The notes under the pieces were generated by a model, which was given only the letters and a program-made list of their open reading frames with translations, made no database searches and was not told the DNA's origin. From Paraburkholderia sp. BL9I2N2 (lineage in GTDB: Bacteria; Pseudomonadota; Gammaproteobacteria; Burkholderiales; Burkholderiaceae): a DNA stretch of 64,000 nucleotides. The translations under genes and the position numbers were made by a program. Location of the stretch: positions 1 to 64,000 of the forward strand of contig NZ_SMGP01000001.1 in assembly GCF_004339745.1 (NCBI RefSeq). Reading direction: 5' to 3'. Position 1 is the first letter of the stretch, and the number at the start of each line of letters is the position of its first letter. Below, in pieces: positions 1 to 10,091 of the stretch.

Positions 1-1114
<1,114 letters not shown>

Positions 1115-1313
1115 ATAACCGGTGTGTTTTGCGATGACCGTCAGTGCTTCAGCACTTGCGCGCATCCCACCCCCGAAGGGGGGCGCACACAGGTTGAGAT
1201 CGATGTTGTGCCAGAAACAGCACAGCCCAACGCTTTACCCCTGGTGAGCATCACCAGAAACTACTTCTTCCAGATTGGCTGTACTGCTCCACGGGCAGTG
1301 CGGCAACCAGTCA

Positions 1314-1429
1314 TGCCTGATGACCATAGCGAGTCGGTCCCACCCCTTCCCATCCCGAACAGGACCGTGAAACGACTCCACGCCGATGATAGTGCGGATT
1401 ACCCGTGTGAAAGTAGGTAATCGTCAGGC
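1314..1429 (+). rRNA. rrf: 5S ribosomal RNA
   Basis: Complete 5S rRNA of about 116 nt. It starts TGCCTGATGACC and closes with the complementary end GTCAGGC, which forms helix I. The conserved loop segment CCCATCCCGAACAGGACCGT is present. It lies about 200 nt after the 23S end, the usual order in a bacterial rRNA operon. Spacer 1115-1313 holds no tRNA that I can see. Confidence 0.97.
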
Positions 1430-1444
1430 TCCCCCGCAGCAAAC

Positions 1445-1480
1445 AGAAACCCCACCCCGAAAAGGTGGGGTTTCTGCGTT
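1445..1480 (+). terminator. rRNA operon terminator
   Basis: A perfect 12-bp stem (1445-1456 with 1464-1475) with a 7-nt loop, followed by a weakly T-rich stretch. It lies 15 nt after 5S rRNA, where a rho-independent rrn terminator is expected. The rest of 1481-1660 shows no recognisable gene. Confidence 0.85.
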
Positions 1481-1660
1481 TACACGGCCGGAAAAAACAG
1501 GCGAAGAACGAACGGGAAAACCGCCCTCGCTCCTTCCCCATCCGCAGCGCGTTCGCGCTCGAGCGAGCGTGCAAGCGCCAAGAAACGTCACTCATCCCCA
1601 GCGCGACGAAACAACAGGGGCGACGAACCAATCACCGCCGCCAGCCTCCTCGGGCGAACT

Positions 1661-2857
1661 CTATTTGTCTTGCGCGAGAAACCGCTGAGCCAGCCGTACC
1701 CAGTACGTCGAGCCGATCGGCAGCAGCTCGTCGTTGAAGTCATAGCTCGCGTTATGCAGCATGCACGGACCTGCGCCATGGCCTGAATCACGGTGCCCGC
1801 CGTCGCCATTGCCCAAAAACGCGTAGCAGCCCGGTTTGGCAAGCAACATGAAAGAGAAGTCCTCTGCACCCATCGTCGGTTCAACGGCGTCGTCGACATT
1901 TTCCGCACCGACGATTTCCTTCATCACTGTCGCCGCAAAGCGCGCTTCTTCGCTGCTGTTGATCGTCGGCGGGTAGTTTCGGTGGAACTGAATATCGACC
2001 GAGCAATCGTAGGCTTCGGCCGTGCTCTCCGCGATTTTGCGCATGCGCGCTTCGATCAGATCAAGCGTATCGGTCGTAAACGTCCGCACCGTGCCGGCGA
2101 TCCACGCGTTGTTCGGAACGACATTGACTGCGTCGCCGGCGTGAATCTGGGTGATCGACAACACTGCTGTGTCGAGCGGCTTCTTGTTCCGCGTGATGAT
2201 GCTCTGCAGTCCGTTCGCAATCTGCACCGCAGTGAAGACGGGATCGCGGCCGTTGTGCGGTAGCGCGGCGTGCGAACCCACGCCCTTGATTTCAATGTGA
2301 AATTCGTTGCTCGACGCCATGATCGGACCTTCGGTCACGCCGAACTGTCCCGCCGGCATGCCCGGCCAGTTATGGATGCCGAACACCGCATCGACCGGAA
2401 ATTTCACGAACAAGCCGTCGTCGATCATGGCCTGCGCACCAGCGCCCCCTTCTTCGGCGGGCTGGAAAATGAACACGATCGTGCCATCAAATTCGCCGTG
2501 TTTGACCAGGTGCCGCGCGGCACCGAGAAGCATCGCCGTATGTCCGTCATGGCCGCACGCGTGCATCTTGCCGTCGTTTTTCGACCGATGGTCGAAGCTG
2601 TTCATCTCCTGTATCGGCAGCGCATCCATGTCGGCCCGCAGGCCAATCGAGCGTGAACCATTGCCGCGTTTCAATACGCCGACGACGCCGGTTTTGCCCA
2701 GCCCTCGATGAGTTTCGATACCCCAGGACTCGAGGGTTCGTGCCACCAGATCGGCCGTCGCCGTTTCTTCGTAACGCAGTTCTGGGTGGGCGTGGATGGT
2801 TCGTCGAAGGGTCTGAATTTCGCCGTGAGCGGCTTGAATTTCGGGGATCAGTTTCAT
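1661..2857 (-). CDS. M20 family amidohydrolase (hippurate hydrolase-like)
   Basis: A 398-aa cytoplasmic metal-dependent amidohydrolase of the M20D group (hippurate hydrolase / N-acyl-amino-acid amidohydrolase). It should hydrolyse an N-acyl amino acid to the free amino acid and a carboxylic acid; the true substrate cannot be read from sequence. Seen directly: HAHPELRYEE at about 22-31, ADMDALP near 75, the metal-site stretch MHACGHDGHTAM near 98, the acid pair PAEEGG near 133, and HNWPG and MGAEDFS further on. Length is normal for the family. I chose the start at 2857 because homology begins at MKLIPEI; the open frame extends upstream but that part looks non-coding. It is divergent from the oxidoreductase at 3045. 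Confidence 0.9.
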   Translation of the reverse strand: MKLIPEIQAAHGEIQTLRRTIHAHPELRYEETATADLVARTLESWGIETHRGLGKTGVVGVLKRGNGSRSIGLRADMDALPIQEMNSFDHRSKNDGKMHACGHDGHTAMLLGAARHLVKHGEFDGTIVFIFQPAEEGGAGAQAMIDDGLFVKFPVDAVFGIHNWPGMPAGQFGVTEGPIMASSNEFHIEIKGVGSHAALPHNGRDPVFTAVQIANGLQSIITRNKKPLDTAVLSITQIHAGDAVNVVPNNAWIAGTVRTFTTDTLDLIEARMRKIAESTAEAYDCSVDIQFHRNYPPTINSSEEARFAATVMKEIVGAENVDDAVEPTMGAEDFSFMLLAKPGCYAFLGNGDGGHRDSGHGAGPCMLHNASYDFNDELLPIGSTYWVRLAQRFLAQDK

Positions 2858-3044
2858 GATGTAGTGGTGACGCGTCTGTGCTTTGGCTTGCGTGGAATCG
2901 CTCGGGGCCCCATTGGCCCGGGCACGGTAATAACCGATTCTACGCCGAAGGCCTTTTTGGCGGCACCACGCAGGCCAAGCAGCAATTGCCGTAATAGAAT
3001 CGCGCATTGCTCCACCGCTCACCGCCCCATTGAACGGATCGCCG

Positions 3045-5124
3045 ATGAATGCTCCGACTGAACTCGCCCGCGCCGTATGCCCGCATGACTGCCCCGACAC
3101 CTGCGCGATGCGTGTGACGGTCGAGGCCGGGCGCGCGATCAAGGTCGTCGCTGATCCCGAGCATCCGCCGACGCAAGGCGCGCTGTGCACGAAGGTCAGC
3201 CGCTATGCGGAGCGTGTGCATCATCCACAAAGATTGACGACTCCGATGAAGCGCGTCGGCCGTAAAGGCGAAGGCCGCTTTGAGCCGATCAGCTGGGACG
3301 ATGCGTTCCAGCTCGCTGCCCGCCGGCTTTCGGAGATTGCGCGCCGCGCGCCGGAAGCGATCGTCCCCTACAGCTATGCCGGCACGATGGGCTTGATTCA
3401 GGGCGACAGCATTGCGCAGCGATTTTTTCACAAGCTTGGCGCATCGCAACTGGACCGTACGATCTGCGCGGCCGCGGGCGCCGCCGGGTTGAAGTACACC
3501 TATGGCGCGAACATTGGCATGCTCACCGAGTTTTTCGACGAGAGCGAAGTCATCCTCATCTGGGGCTCCAATCCCATCGCGTCGAACCTGCATTTCTGGA
3601 CGCGTGCCCAACACGCCAAACGCCGCGGCGCACGGCTGATCGCGATCGATCCGTACCGCTCGCTGACCGCCGAAAAATGCCATCAGCATATTGCTCTGAA
3701 ACCCGGCACCGACGGCGCCTTGGCGCTCGGCATGATGAATGTGTTGATCACGGAAAATCTGCTCGATCACGCGTACATCGAGGCCCACACACTAGGTTTT
3801 TGAAAAGCTGAAGGCCCGCGCACTCAGCTATCCGCCGTCGCGTGTCGCCGAAATTTGCGGCGTTGATGAGCACGTTATCGTCGATCTTGCGCGACTTTAC
3901 GGTGGCACGAAAAAGGCTGCGATCCGCATGAACTACGGCCTGCAACGGGTGCGTGGCGGCGGCAATGCCGTGCGTGCCATCGCTTGCCTGCCGTCGTTGA
4001 CGGGTGCATGGCGCGAGAGAGCGGGTGGCGTGCTGCTGTCTTCGGGCAGTTGGGCCCCGGTCGACTCGCATGCGTTGCAGCGTCCGGACCTGATGCCCGG
4101 GTGGCCGTCGAAAGTAAGCCGTGTCATCAATATGAATGCGATCGGCGACGCATTGCTGCACCAGGGCGACGCCACGTTCGGCCCTAAAGTCGAAGCGATC
4201 GTCGTCTACAACTCGAATCCCGTGGCTGTCGCACCGGATTCCGAGCGAGTCGCCGCGGGTTTCGCGCGTGAAGATCTGTTCACCATCGTGCTAGAGCATT
4301 TCCAGACCGACACCGCCGACTACGCCGATCTGCTCCTGCCTGCGACGACCCAACTGGAACACCTCGACGTCCACAAGTCGTACGGTCATACGCACGTGAT
4401 GATCAACCTGCCGGCAATCGCACCCGTCGGCGACGCACTCCCGAACACAGAGATTTTTCGCGGATTTGCGCGCCATATGGGACTCGACGAACCGGCGCTG
4501 TTCGAGAGCGACGAGACCGTCGCGCAGGCCGCGTTCCGCTGGGAAGACAAGACGCTCGAAGGTGTGGACTGGCAGACGTTGAAGCAAAGTGGCTGGGCCC
4601 CGCTGAATCTGCCCGACGCGCCTTTCGCCGAAGGCGGTTTCCGAACGCCGTCCGGCAAATGCGAGTTCTACAGCGAGCGCCTCGCGCAGCAGGGACTCGA
4701 CCCGCTCCCGGACTACCTGCCGCCTTACGAATCCGCCGACGGCGCACCGGAACTCGCCGCCCGCTACCCGCTTGCCATGATCTCGCCGCCGGCCCGCAAC
4801 TTCCTGAACAGCACCTTCGTGAACATCGAAAGTCTGCGTTCGACGGAAGGGGAGCCGCATCTCGACATGCATCCGGCCGACGCACAAGTACGCGACATCG
4901 TCGACGGCGATCAGGTGCGCATCTTCAACGACCGCGGTTCGATGCAGGCGCGCGTACGCGTCACCGATAAAGCACGCGAAGGGCTCGTCGTCGGCCTGTC
5001 GATCTGGTGGAAGAAGCTCGCGCCCGACGGCCGCAACGCCAATCAACTCACCAGCCAGGCGCTCACCGACCTGGGCGGATCAGCAACTTTCTACGACTGC
5101 CTGGTCGAAGTCGAGCGCATCTGA
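3045..5124 (+). pseudogene. Molybdopterin oxidoreductase, frameshifted
   Basis: A molybdopterin-dependent oxidoreductase of the DMSO-reductase superfamily (formate dehydrogenase-like, cytoplasmic type). An N-terminal 4Fe-4S motif is seen: Cys12, Cys16, Cys20 and Cys48 in CPHDCPDTC and GALC. LIWGSNP and later Mo-cofactor-binding segments follow. The reading frame breaks at the five-T run 3797-3801. The first part stops at TGA 3801-3803 and the rest continues in another frame to 5124. Removing one T restores GFEKLK and a continuous 692-codon frame with homologous sequence on both sides. This is either a recent pseudogene or a homopolymer read error. No signal peptide or partner subunit is visible next to it. 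The ATG at 3045 is preferred over TTG at 3030. Confidence 0.8.
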
Positions 5125-5253
5125 AACCCGCTCAAGCATCCCGCAACGCTCGTCCTTCACGGGTTCGAGGCTGCAGTCTAACCAAGCCGCTTTTCGCGAA
5201 TAGCAACGGGGTGCCCATGCTACGATGCGTTTTTAGCACGACCATTCGAAAAT

Positions 5254-5261
5254 AAAGGAGG
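5254..5261 (+). promoter_or_regulatory. Strong ribosome binding site of the acyl-CoA ligase
   Basis: AAAGGAGG lies 9 nt before the ATG at 5271, a near-perfect anti-Shine-Dalgarno match that fixes this start. Confidence 0.85.
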
Positions 5262-5270
5262 AGACGCTGC

Positions 5271-6944
5271 ATGGACAAAATCTGGCTGAAATCTTATCCG
5301 CCCGGCGTTCCCGCAGAGATCGACCCGAGCCGCTATTCGTCGGTGGGAGAACTGCTCGAAGAAGCCTTCCGCGACCACCGCGCCAAACCGGCATTCATCT
5401 GCATGGGCAAGGAGATCAGCTACGGCGAGCTCGACGCGCTTTCGCGCAAGCTCGCTGCGTGGTTTCAGTCGAAGGGCCTTGTCCGCGGCGCGCGCATCGC
5501 GATCATGATGCCGAACGTGCTGCAGTATCCGGTGGCGATTGCAGCCATTTTGCGCGCGGGTTATGTGGTAGTGAACGTGAACCCGCTTTATACCCCGCGC
5601 GAGCTCGAGCATCAGCTCAAGGACAGCGGCGCGGAAGCGATCATTCTGCTCGAGAACTTTGCGGTCACGCTGCAGGCGATCGTACGCAACACCTCGATCA
5701 AGCATGTCGTCGTGGCCGCAATGGGCGACCTGATGGGGATCAAGGGCACGCTGGTGAATTTCGTCGTGCGCAAGGTGAAGAAGATGGTGCCGGCCTGGAG
5801 TCTGCCGGGGCACGTCAAATTCAACACCGCGATCGCGGAAGGCGCGCGCCAGAATTTCAAGCCGGTCCAGCAAGGACCTGAAGACGTCGCTTTCTTGCAG
5901 TACACCGGTGGAACGACGGGCGTGGCCAAGGGCGCGACGCTGCTGCATCGGAACCTGATCGCCAATGTGCTGCAGTCGGAGATTTGGCTCGATCCGGTTC
6001 GCGCAAATCGCACGGATCTCGATCAGTTCGTCACCGTCGTCGCGCTGCCGCTGTATCACGTGTTCGCGCTGACCGTGTGCGGACTGCTGACAATCCGTAC
6101 CGGCGGCCTCGGGGTGCTCATTCCGAATCCGCGTGACATTCCCGGCATGATCAAAGCGCTGGAAGGCTATCCGATCACGACGATTCCCGCCGTCAACACG
6201 CTGTACAACGCGTTGCTGAATAGCCCGGATTTCCACAAGCTCGATTTTTCGAAGCTGATCGCCGCGAACGGCGGTGGCATGGCGGTGCAGGAAGCCGTCG
6301 CCAAGCGCTGGTACGAGCAGACGCATACGCCGATCATCGAAGGATACGGGTTGTCGGAAACGTCGCCGTGCGTGACCTGTAATCCGGTCACCGTCACCGA
6401 ATACAGCGGGACGATCGGCTTGCCGTTGCCGTCGACAGAAATCTCGATTCGTGACGACGAAGGCAACGAAGTGCCGCTCGGCCAGCCGGGCGAAATTTGT
6501 ATCCGCGGCCCGCAGGTGATGGCGGGCTACTGGAACCGTCCCGACGAAACCGCGAAAGTGATGACGCCGGACGGCTTCTTCAAATCAGGCGATGTCGGCT
6601 TCATGAACGACGGCGGTTTCGTCAAGATCGTCGACCGTAAGAAGGACATGATTCTGGTGTCCGGTTTCAACGTCTATCCGAATGAAATCGAAGACGTGGT
6701 CGCCAAGCTGCCGGGCGTGTTCGAAGTCGCGGCGGTGGGCGTGCCGGACCAGCATTCGGGCGAAGCCGTAAAGCTGTTCGTCGTGAAGAAGGACCAGGCG
6801 CTCACCGATGCCGACATCTTCGCGTACTGCAAGCAGCAGCTGACCGGCTACAAGCGGCCGAAAATCGTCGAATTCCGCACTGAACTGCCGAAGAGCAACG
6901 TCGGCAAGATTCTGCGCCGCGAGTTGCGCGACGGGCGGGCATAG
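5271..6944 (+). CDS. fadD: Long-chain fatty acid-CoA ligase (AMP-forming)
   Basis: A 557-aa ANL-superfamily ligase. It activates a fatty acid to acyl-AMP and then to acyl-CoA, feeding beta-oxidation or phospholipid synthesis. Core motifs are visible in order: P-loop YTGGTTGVAKGA at about 211-222, GYGLSET near 353, GDVGFMNDGGF and DRKKDMILVSGFNVYP in the hinge and linker region, and the C-terminal lysine motif SNVGKILRREL. Length matches FadD (about 560). The start is fixed by the strong AAAGGAGG site. It appears monocistronic, with a terminator downstream at 6997. The chain-length specificity is inferred from the family; a medium-chain or aromatic acid ligase is possible. Confidence 0.9.
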   Translation: MDKIWLKSYPPGVPAEIDPSRYSSVGELLEEAFRDHRAKPAFICMGKEISYGELDALSRKLAAWFQSKGLVRGARIAIMMPNVLQYPVAIAAILRAGYVVVNVNPLYTPRELEHQLKDSGAEAIILLENFAVTLQAIVRNTSIKHVVVAAMGDLMGIKGTLVNFVVRKVKKMVPAWSLPGHVKFNTAIAEGARQNFKPVQQGPEDVAFLQYTGGTTGVAKGATLLHRNLIANVLQSEIWLDPVRANRTDLDQFVTVVALPLYHVFALTVCGLLTIRTGGLGVLIPNPRDIPGMIKALEGYPITTIPAVNTLYNALLNSPDFHKLDFSKLIAANGGGMAVQEAVAKRWYEQTHTPIIEGYGLSETSPCVTCNPVTVTEYSGTIGLPLPSTEISIRDDEGNEVPLGQPGEICIRGPQVMAGYWNRPDETAKVMTPDGFFKSGDVGFMNDGGFVKIVDRKKDMILVSGFNVYPNEIEDVVAKLPGVFEVAAVGVPDQHSGEAVKLFVVKKDQALTDADIFAYCKQQLTGYKRPKIVEFRTELPKSNVGKILRRELRDGRA

Positions 6945-6996
6945 GCGGATCACACGCTGATCACGGACGAAGCCGTCACGAAGTAGCGAGTAAGCG

Positions 6997-7036
6997 AAAA
7001 AGGCCCAGCAGACGAAAGTCTGCCGGGCCTTTTCTT
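6997..7036 (+). terminator. Terminator of the acyl-CoA ligase gene
   Basis: A long stem (AAAAGGCCC.GCAGAC pairing with GTCTGC.GGGCCTTTT) around a GAAA tetraloop, followed by TTTTCTTTT. It lies about 50 nt after the ligase stop codon. This is a classic rho-independent terminator. Confidence 0.9.
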
Positions 7037-7074
7037 TTCGGCCACCGCGAAAACCCGCCGACAGCGCGCGCCAT

Positions 7075-7100
7075 AAAAAAAGGCGCCCGAAGGCGCCTTT
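7075..7100 (-). terminator. Terminator of the porin gene
   Basis: On the minus strand, AAAGGCGCC and GGCGCCTTT form a 9-bp stem around a 4-nt loop, followed by a run of seven T. It begins 27 nt after the porin stop codon. Confidence 0.9.
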
Positions 7101-7126
7101 GAGGCAAACTGCTTTTTTACGACTTA

Positions 7127-8296
7127 TTAGAACTTGTGGCGGATGCCGACGCGAGCCGTGAACTGGTTCTGGTTCGACGAACCGGTCAGGCCGTTGATGC
7201 CTGCCGTTGCGTCGACCACAGCGCCACCAGCGGTGACCGTGTCGCCCAGAGCGTGTTGGTACACACCCGTCACGTACACGTCGGTACGCTTGGACAGGAA
7301 GTAGTCCACGCCAATCGCGCCTTGGTGGTACTGAGCGCGCGAATTGCCGTTGATTTCTGCGCCGCGCGTGTAGTCATACGCTGCGCCGACCAGCAACGCC
7401 GGGGTCAACTGATACTTGAAGTTGACTTCCGCGTTGTTGAACGTAGCCGACTGGCCCTTGAACGGCGATGCGAACGAAGCGCCGAGGTTGCCGAAGCGGA
7501 TGTTCGAGTACGTCAGGCCAACCGTTGCTGCGCCGAACGTGTATGCGCCGCCTGCACCGATCACCTGGTACGTGTTAGCCGACGAGAAGCCAGCGTAGAC
7601 CGGCGACGTCACAGCAGCAGCCGGTGCTGCAGCCGTGCCGCCGTTGTTGAACAGGCCACCCGAAGCTGCCGGGCTGCGTGCGTTCAAGTAACCAACGCCC
7701 AAGACGAGGGGACCGTTGTTGTAGCCAGCGCCCAACGACCAGATCTGGTTCGACGTGACGTTGCCGGCGATGCCGCCGAAGCTGTACGTGCCGCCGAACG
7801 TCAGGCCGCCGTAGTTTGCGCTCGTGTACTTGACCGTGTTGTTGGTGCGGTACGCGTTGTTGAAGTTGTCGATGTCGCCCGGGTGAGCAGCGATGTAGCC
7901 GCCCCACTGGTCGCCTGCTTCCAGCGGACCGACGTAGTCGACGACGGAGTCGTACTGACGACCCAGCGTGACCGTACCGAACTGGCTCGACAGGCCGACG
8001 TAAGCTTGACGACCGAACATCAGGCCGCCTTGACCCAGCTTGCCGTTGTTCACGTCAAAGCCGTTTTCCAACACGAAGATTGCCTTCAGACCGCCGCCCA
8101 GATCTTCCGTGCCGCGCAGGCCGAAACGCGAACCTTGCAGAACGCCGCTGGACAGGTTGTACAGGTGCTTGCCACCCGAGTTGGTGTTGATGTTGAAGCC
8201 TTCGTCAATGATACCGTACAGGGTCACGCTGCTCTGAGCATGTGCGACGCCTGCGAATGCGCCCAGTGCTGCGAGAGCGAGAAGCGACTTTTTCAT
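7127..8296 (-). CDS. Outer-membrane trimeric porin, Gram-negative type
   Basis: A 389-aa general porin of the Burkholderia/Neisseria type (Gram-negative porin family, OpcP/Omp38-like). It forms a 16-stranded beta-barrel trimer for diffusion of small solutes across the outer membrane. Seen: signal peptide MKKSLLALAALGAFAGVAHA with likely cleavage after Ala20, mature start QSSVTLYG, SRFGLRGTEDLGGG, and a C-terminal RHKF whose terminal Phe is the barrel-assembly signal. TTGGAGAT ahead of the ATG at 8296 supports that start. The open frame upstream of it is non-coding leader. It has its own promoter and terminator. Genomes of this group carry many paralogues, so no specific substrate can be assigned. 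Confidence 0.95.
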   Translation of the reverse strand: MKKSLLALAALGAFAGVAHAQSSVTLYGIIDEGFNINTNSGGKHLYNLSSGVLQGSRFGLRGTEDLGGGLKAIFVLENGFDVNNGKLGQGGLMFGRQAYVGLSSQFGTVTLGRQYDSVVDYVGPLEAGDQWGGYIAAHPGDIDNFNNAYRTNNTVKYTSANYGGLTFGGTYSFGGIAGNVTSNQIWSLGAGYNNGPLVLGVGYLNARSPAASGGLFNNGGTAAAPAAAVTSPVYAGFSSANTYQVIGAGGAYTFGAATVGLTYSNIRFGNLGASFASPFKGQSATFNNAEVNFKYQLTPALLVGAAYDYTRGAEINGNSRAQYHQGAIGVDYFLSKRTDVYVTGVYQHALGDTVTAGGAVVDATAGINGLTGSSNQNQFTARVGIRHKF

Positions 8297-8599
8297 CGAA
8301 TGATCTCCAAGGATTACGAATCTTTTGTACAAGGCGGAATATTTATCTAGCGTTGAGGCCTTGCTTGTCCAACTTCGCGAGAAGTTGCACGTAATGTAAC
8401 AAAAGGCATACATGGCACAAAGAAAAAGGAGCGGGGCGGGAACGCTCCTGTTTCGTTTACGCAACATGGTCTAGAATCGGAGATTGGCCGCTCGAGTCAT
8501 GCGGTTTGAAGGTTTCCGTGAAGCCGGATTTGCGCCGCAAAGCCTTGTTGAGCGGCCTTGGCGGATCGGTGAGGCGGCTGTCGAATGAGGGAGTGCTGA
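8297..8599. other. Divergent intergenic region, porin / coq7
   Basis: 303 bp between two divergent genes. It holds the candidate porin promoter near 8344-8372 and, at about 8587-8592, GAGGGA as ribosome binding site for coq7. I see no other gene or repeat. Confidence 0.7.
8344..8372 (-). promoter_or_regulatory. Candidate porin promoter
   Basis: On the minus strand TTGGAC (8372-8367) is followed after 17 bp by TAGATA (8349-8344), about 48 bp before the porin ATG. The -10 is a weak match to TATAAT, so this is a candidate only. Confidence 0.4.
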
Positions 8600-9238
8600 A
8601 TGTTTCTGGACGAGTTGATTAGCGAGTTTGATCGGGGTTTACGCTCAATGACCGGCGTGTCGCGGATGAGTCGTCCGTTGCCGGTTCCGCAAGAATCTAC
8701 GGTGACGGAACCGGCGCCCGAACTCTCACCGGCGGAGCGTGCGCACGCGGCTGGATTGATGCGCGTGAACCACGTCGGCGAGGTCTGCGCCCAGGCGCTC
8801 TATCAGGCTCAGAAACTCGCAACCAAATCGCCTTCCTTGCGGGCTGTGTTCAATCGCGCCGCGATCGAGGAAGAAGATCATCTCGCGTGGACTTCCAAAC
8901 GTCTCGAAGCGCTCGACTCGCGTCCCAGTCTTTTGAATCCGCTTTGGTACACCGGCGCGCTCGCAATCGGCCTCGCGGCAGGGCGTATGGGCGACCGTGT
9001 CAGTCTCGGCTTCATGGCTGAAACCGAGCGCCAGGTGGAGCAGCATCTCGACAGTCATCTGGACGAGTTGCCGGCCGCCGACCACGAGTCGCGTGCGATC
9101 GTTGAACAGATGCGCGTGGACGAAGCAGAACACGGCAAGGCGGCGATGGAGGCCGGCGGGCTCGAACTGCCGTTTCCCGCGCGCGCATTGATGCGCGCCG
9201 TGTCGAAAGTCATGACGCGCACCGCCTATTACATATAA
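8600..9238 (+). CDS. coq7: Demethoxyubiquinone hydroxylase Coq7
   Basis: A 212-aa carboxylate-bridged diiron monooxygenase. It hydroxylates 2-polyprenyl-3-methyl-6-methoxy-1,4-benzoquinone, the next-to-last step of ubiquinone synthesis, at the inner membrane. Diiron ligands are visible in the two ferritin-like repeats: [29 protein letters not shown] and [13 protein letters not shown]. The hydrophobic segment [13 protein letters not shown] between the helices is the likely membrane-contact region. The length fits the bacterial Coq7 family. GAGGGA precedes the ATG by about 8 nt. It stands alone upstream of the dcw cluster. Confidence 0.93.
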   Translation: MFLDELISEFDRGLRSMTGVSRMSRPLPVPQESTVTEPAPELSPAERAHAAGLMRVNHVGEVCAQALYQAQKLATKSPSLRAVFNRAAIEEEDHLAWTSKRLEALDSRPSLLNPLWYTGALAIGLAAGRMGDRVSLGFMAETERQVEQHLDSHLDELPAADHESRAIVEQMRVDEAEHGKAAMEAGGLELPFPARALMRAVSKVMTRTAYYI

Positions 9239-9512
9239 GTTAAAGCCCGCCGTTCACGCACCTCTCGAAAGTGGGACGGCGCCTCGCGCGCCGTCCGCCC
9301 GAAGTACCCGGAAACGCCATCCCACACCTGCCGATCCCGCTTAACGATCTCTTTCATTCCACGCCTTTCCCCCGCACTTTTCACGTAACACCTTCACAAG
9401 TTGCACTAGCTCATTCATTTATAACGGTTTTCCGTTTTATGCCTGACGTGAAGGAGTCGCGCTAAGTCCTTGTTCTAACAAACAAAATTCGCCGGAAAAG
9501 CACGCATCTCCC

Positions 9513-9541
9513 TTGACCCCTGTTTAGCGTTCCTCTAAAGT
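9513..9541 (+). promoter_or_regulatory. Candidate main dcw promoter (Pmra-like)
   Basis: TTGACC, a 17-bp spacer, then TAAAGT: a good sigma70-type arrangement about 105 bp before mraZ. The predicted start point, near 9548, falls inside the phased MraZ-like repeats. A promoter just upstream of mraZ drives the cluster in Escherichia coli, so the position fits. Confidence 0.65.
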
Positions 9542-9575
9542 GGGAGACAGTGTGAGAAAGTGTATTTTTGTGTGA
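9541..9575 (+). promoter_or_regulatory. Candidate MraZ operator, 10-bp-phased repeats
   Basis: Four pentamers begin exactly every 10 bp: TGGGA at 9541, TGTGA at 9551, TGTAT at 9561 and TGTGA at 9571. MraZ of Escherichia coli represses its own promoter by binding TGGGN direct repeats separated by 5 bp, which gives the same spacing. Here the array overlaps the -10 end and the start site, so autorepression is inferred. Confidence 0.7.
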
Positions 9576-9647
9576 TCTCACAAACGGTTTCGGGTAGATT
9601 TTCACGGATCGGGTAGCCGGCGCAAAAGCGCCGCAGGGGAGAGCGAA

Positions 9648-10076
9648 GTGTTCCAAGGGGCGTCGGCGCTGACGCTCGATGCGAAAGGGCGGATGTCTAT
9701 TCCCTCTCGATATCGGGATGCGCTGCAGACACAGGCAGAGGGCCGGGTGACGATCACCAAGCACCCGGACGGCTGCCTGTTGCTCTTTCCGCGCCCGGAG
9801 TGGGAGATCTTTCGCGACAAGGTCGACAAGCTGCCTATGAACGCGACCTGGTGGAAGCGCATTTTCCTCGGCAACGCAATGGACGTTGAAATGGACGGCG
9901 CAGGGCGCGTGCTCGTGTCGCCGGAATTGCGCACGGCTGGTGGGCTGGAAAAAGAAGTGACCTTGCTCGGCATGGGTCGTCACTTCGAGTTGTGGGATGC
10001 ACAAACATACGCCGCGAAGGAACAGGCGGCAATGGCCGAGGGCATGCCCGACGCGTTAAAAGATTTCACGTTCTGA
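9648..10076 (+). CDS. mraZ: Transcriptional regulator MraZ
   Basis: A 142-aa DNA-binding protein, the first gene of the dcw cluster. It carries two AbrB/SpoVT-like half domains, each with the conserved D-x2-GR-x3-P/S-x3-R pattern: [15 protein letters not shown] near 10-24 and [14 protein letters not shown] near 82-95. MraZ proteins form ring oligomers and bind repeats ahead of their own gene. The GTG start at 9648 is chosen because it follows CAGGGGAGAG at proper distance and homology begins at once with [10 protein letters not shown]. It should repress the cluster through the array at 9541-9575. Confidence 0.95.
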   Translation: MFQGASALTLDAKGRMSIPSRYRDALQTQAEGRVTITKHPDGCLLLFPRPEWEIFRDKVDKLPMNATWWKRIFLGNAMDVEMDGAGRVLVSPELRTAGGLEKEVTLLGMGRHFELWDAQTYAAKEQAAMAEGMPDALKDFTF

Positions 10077-10091
10077 TCGCGGTTTACATAT

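Larger units (their letters stand above)
9239..9647 (+). other. Upstream control region of the dcw cluster
   Basis: 409 bp without a gene between coq7 and mraZ. It contains a promoter at 9513-9541, phased repeats at 9541-9575, and a second weaker possibility near 9401-9425 (TTGCAC, then TATAAC after only 13 bp). CAGGGGAGAGCG ahead of 9648 is the mraZ ribosome binding site. I see no small gene in it. Confidence 0.75.
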
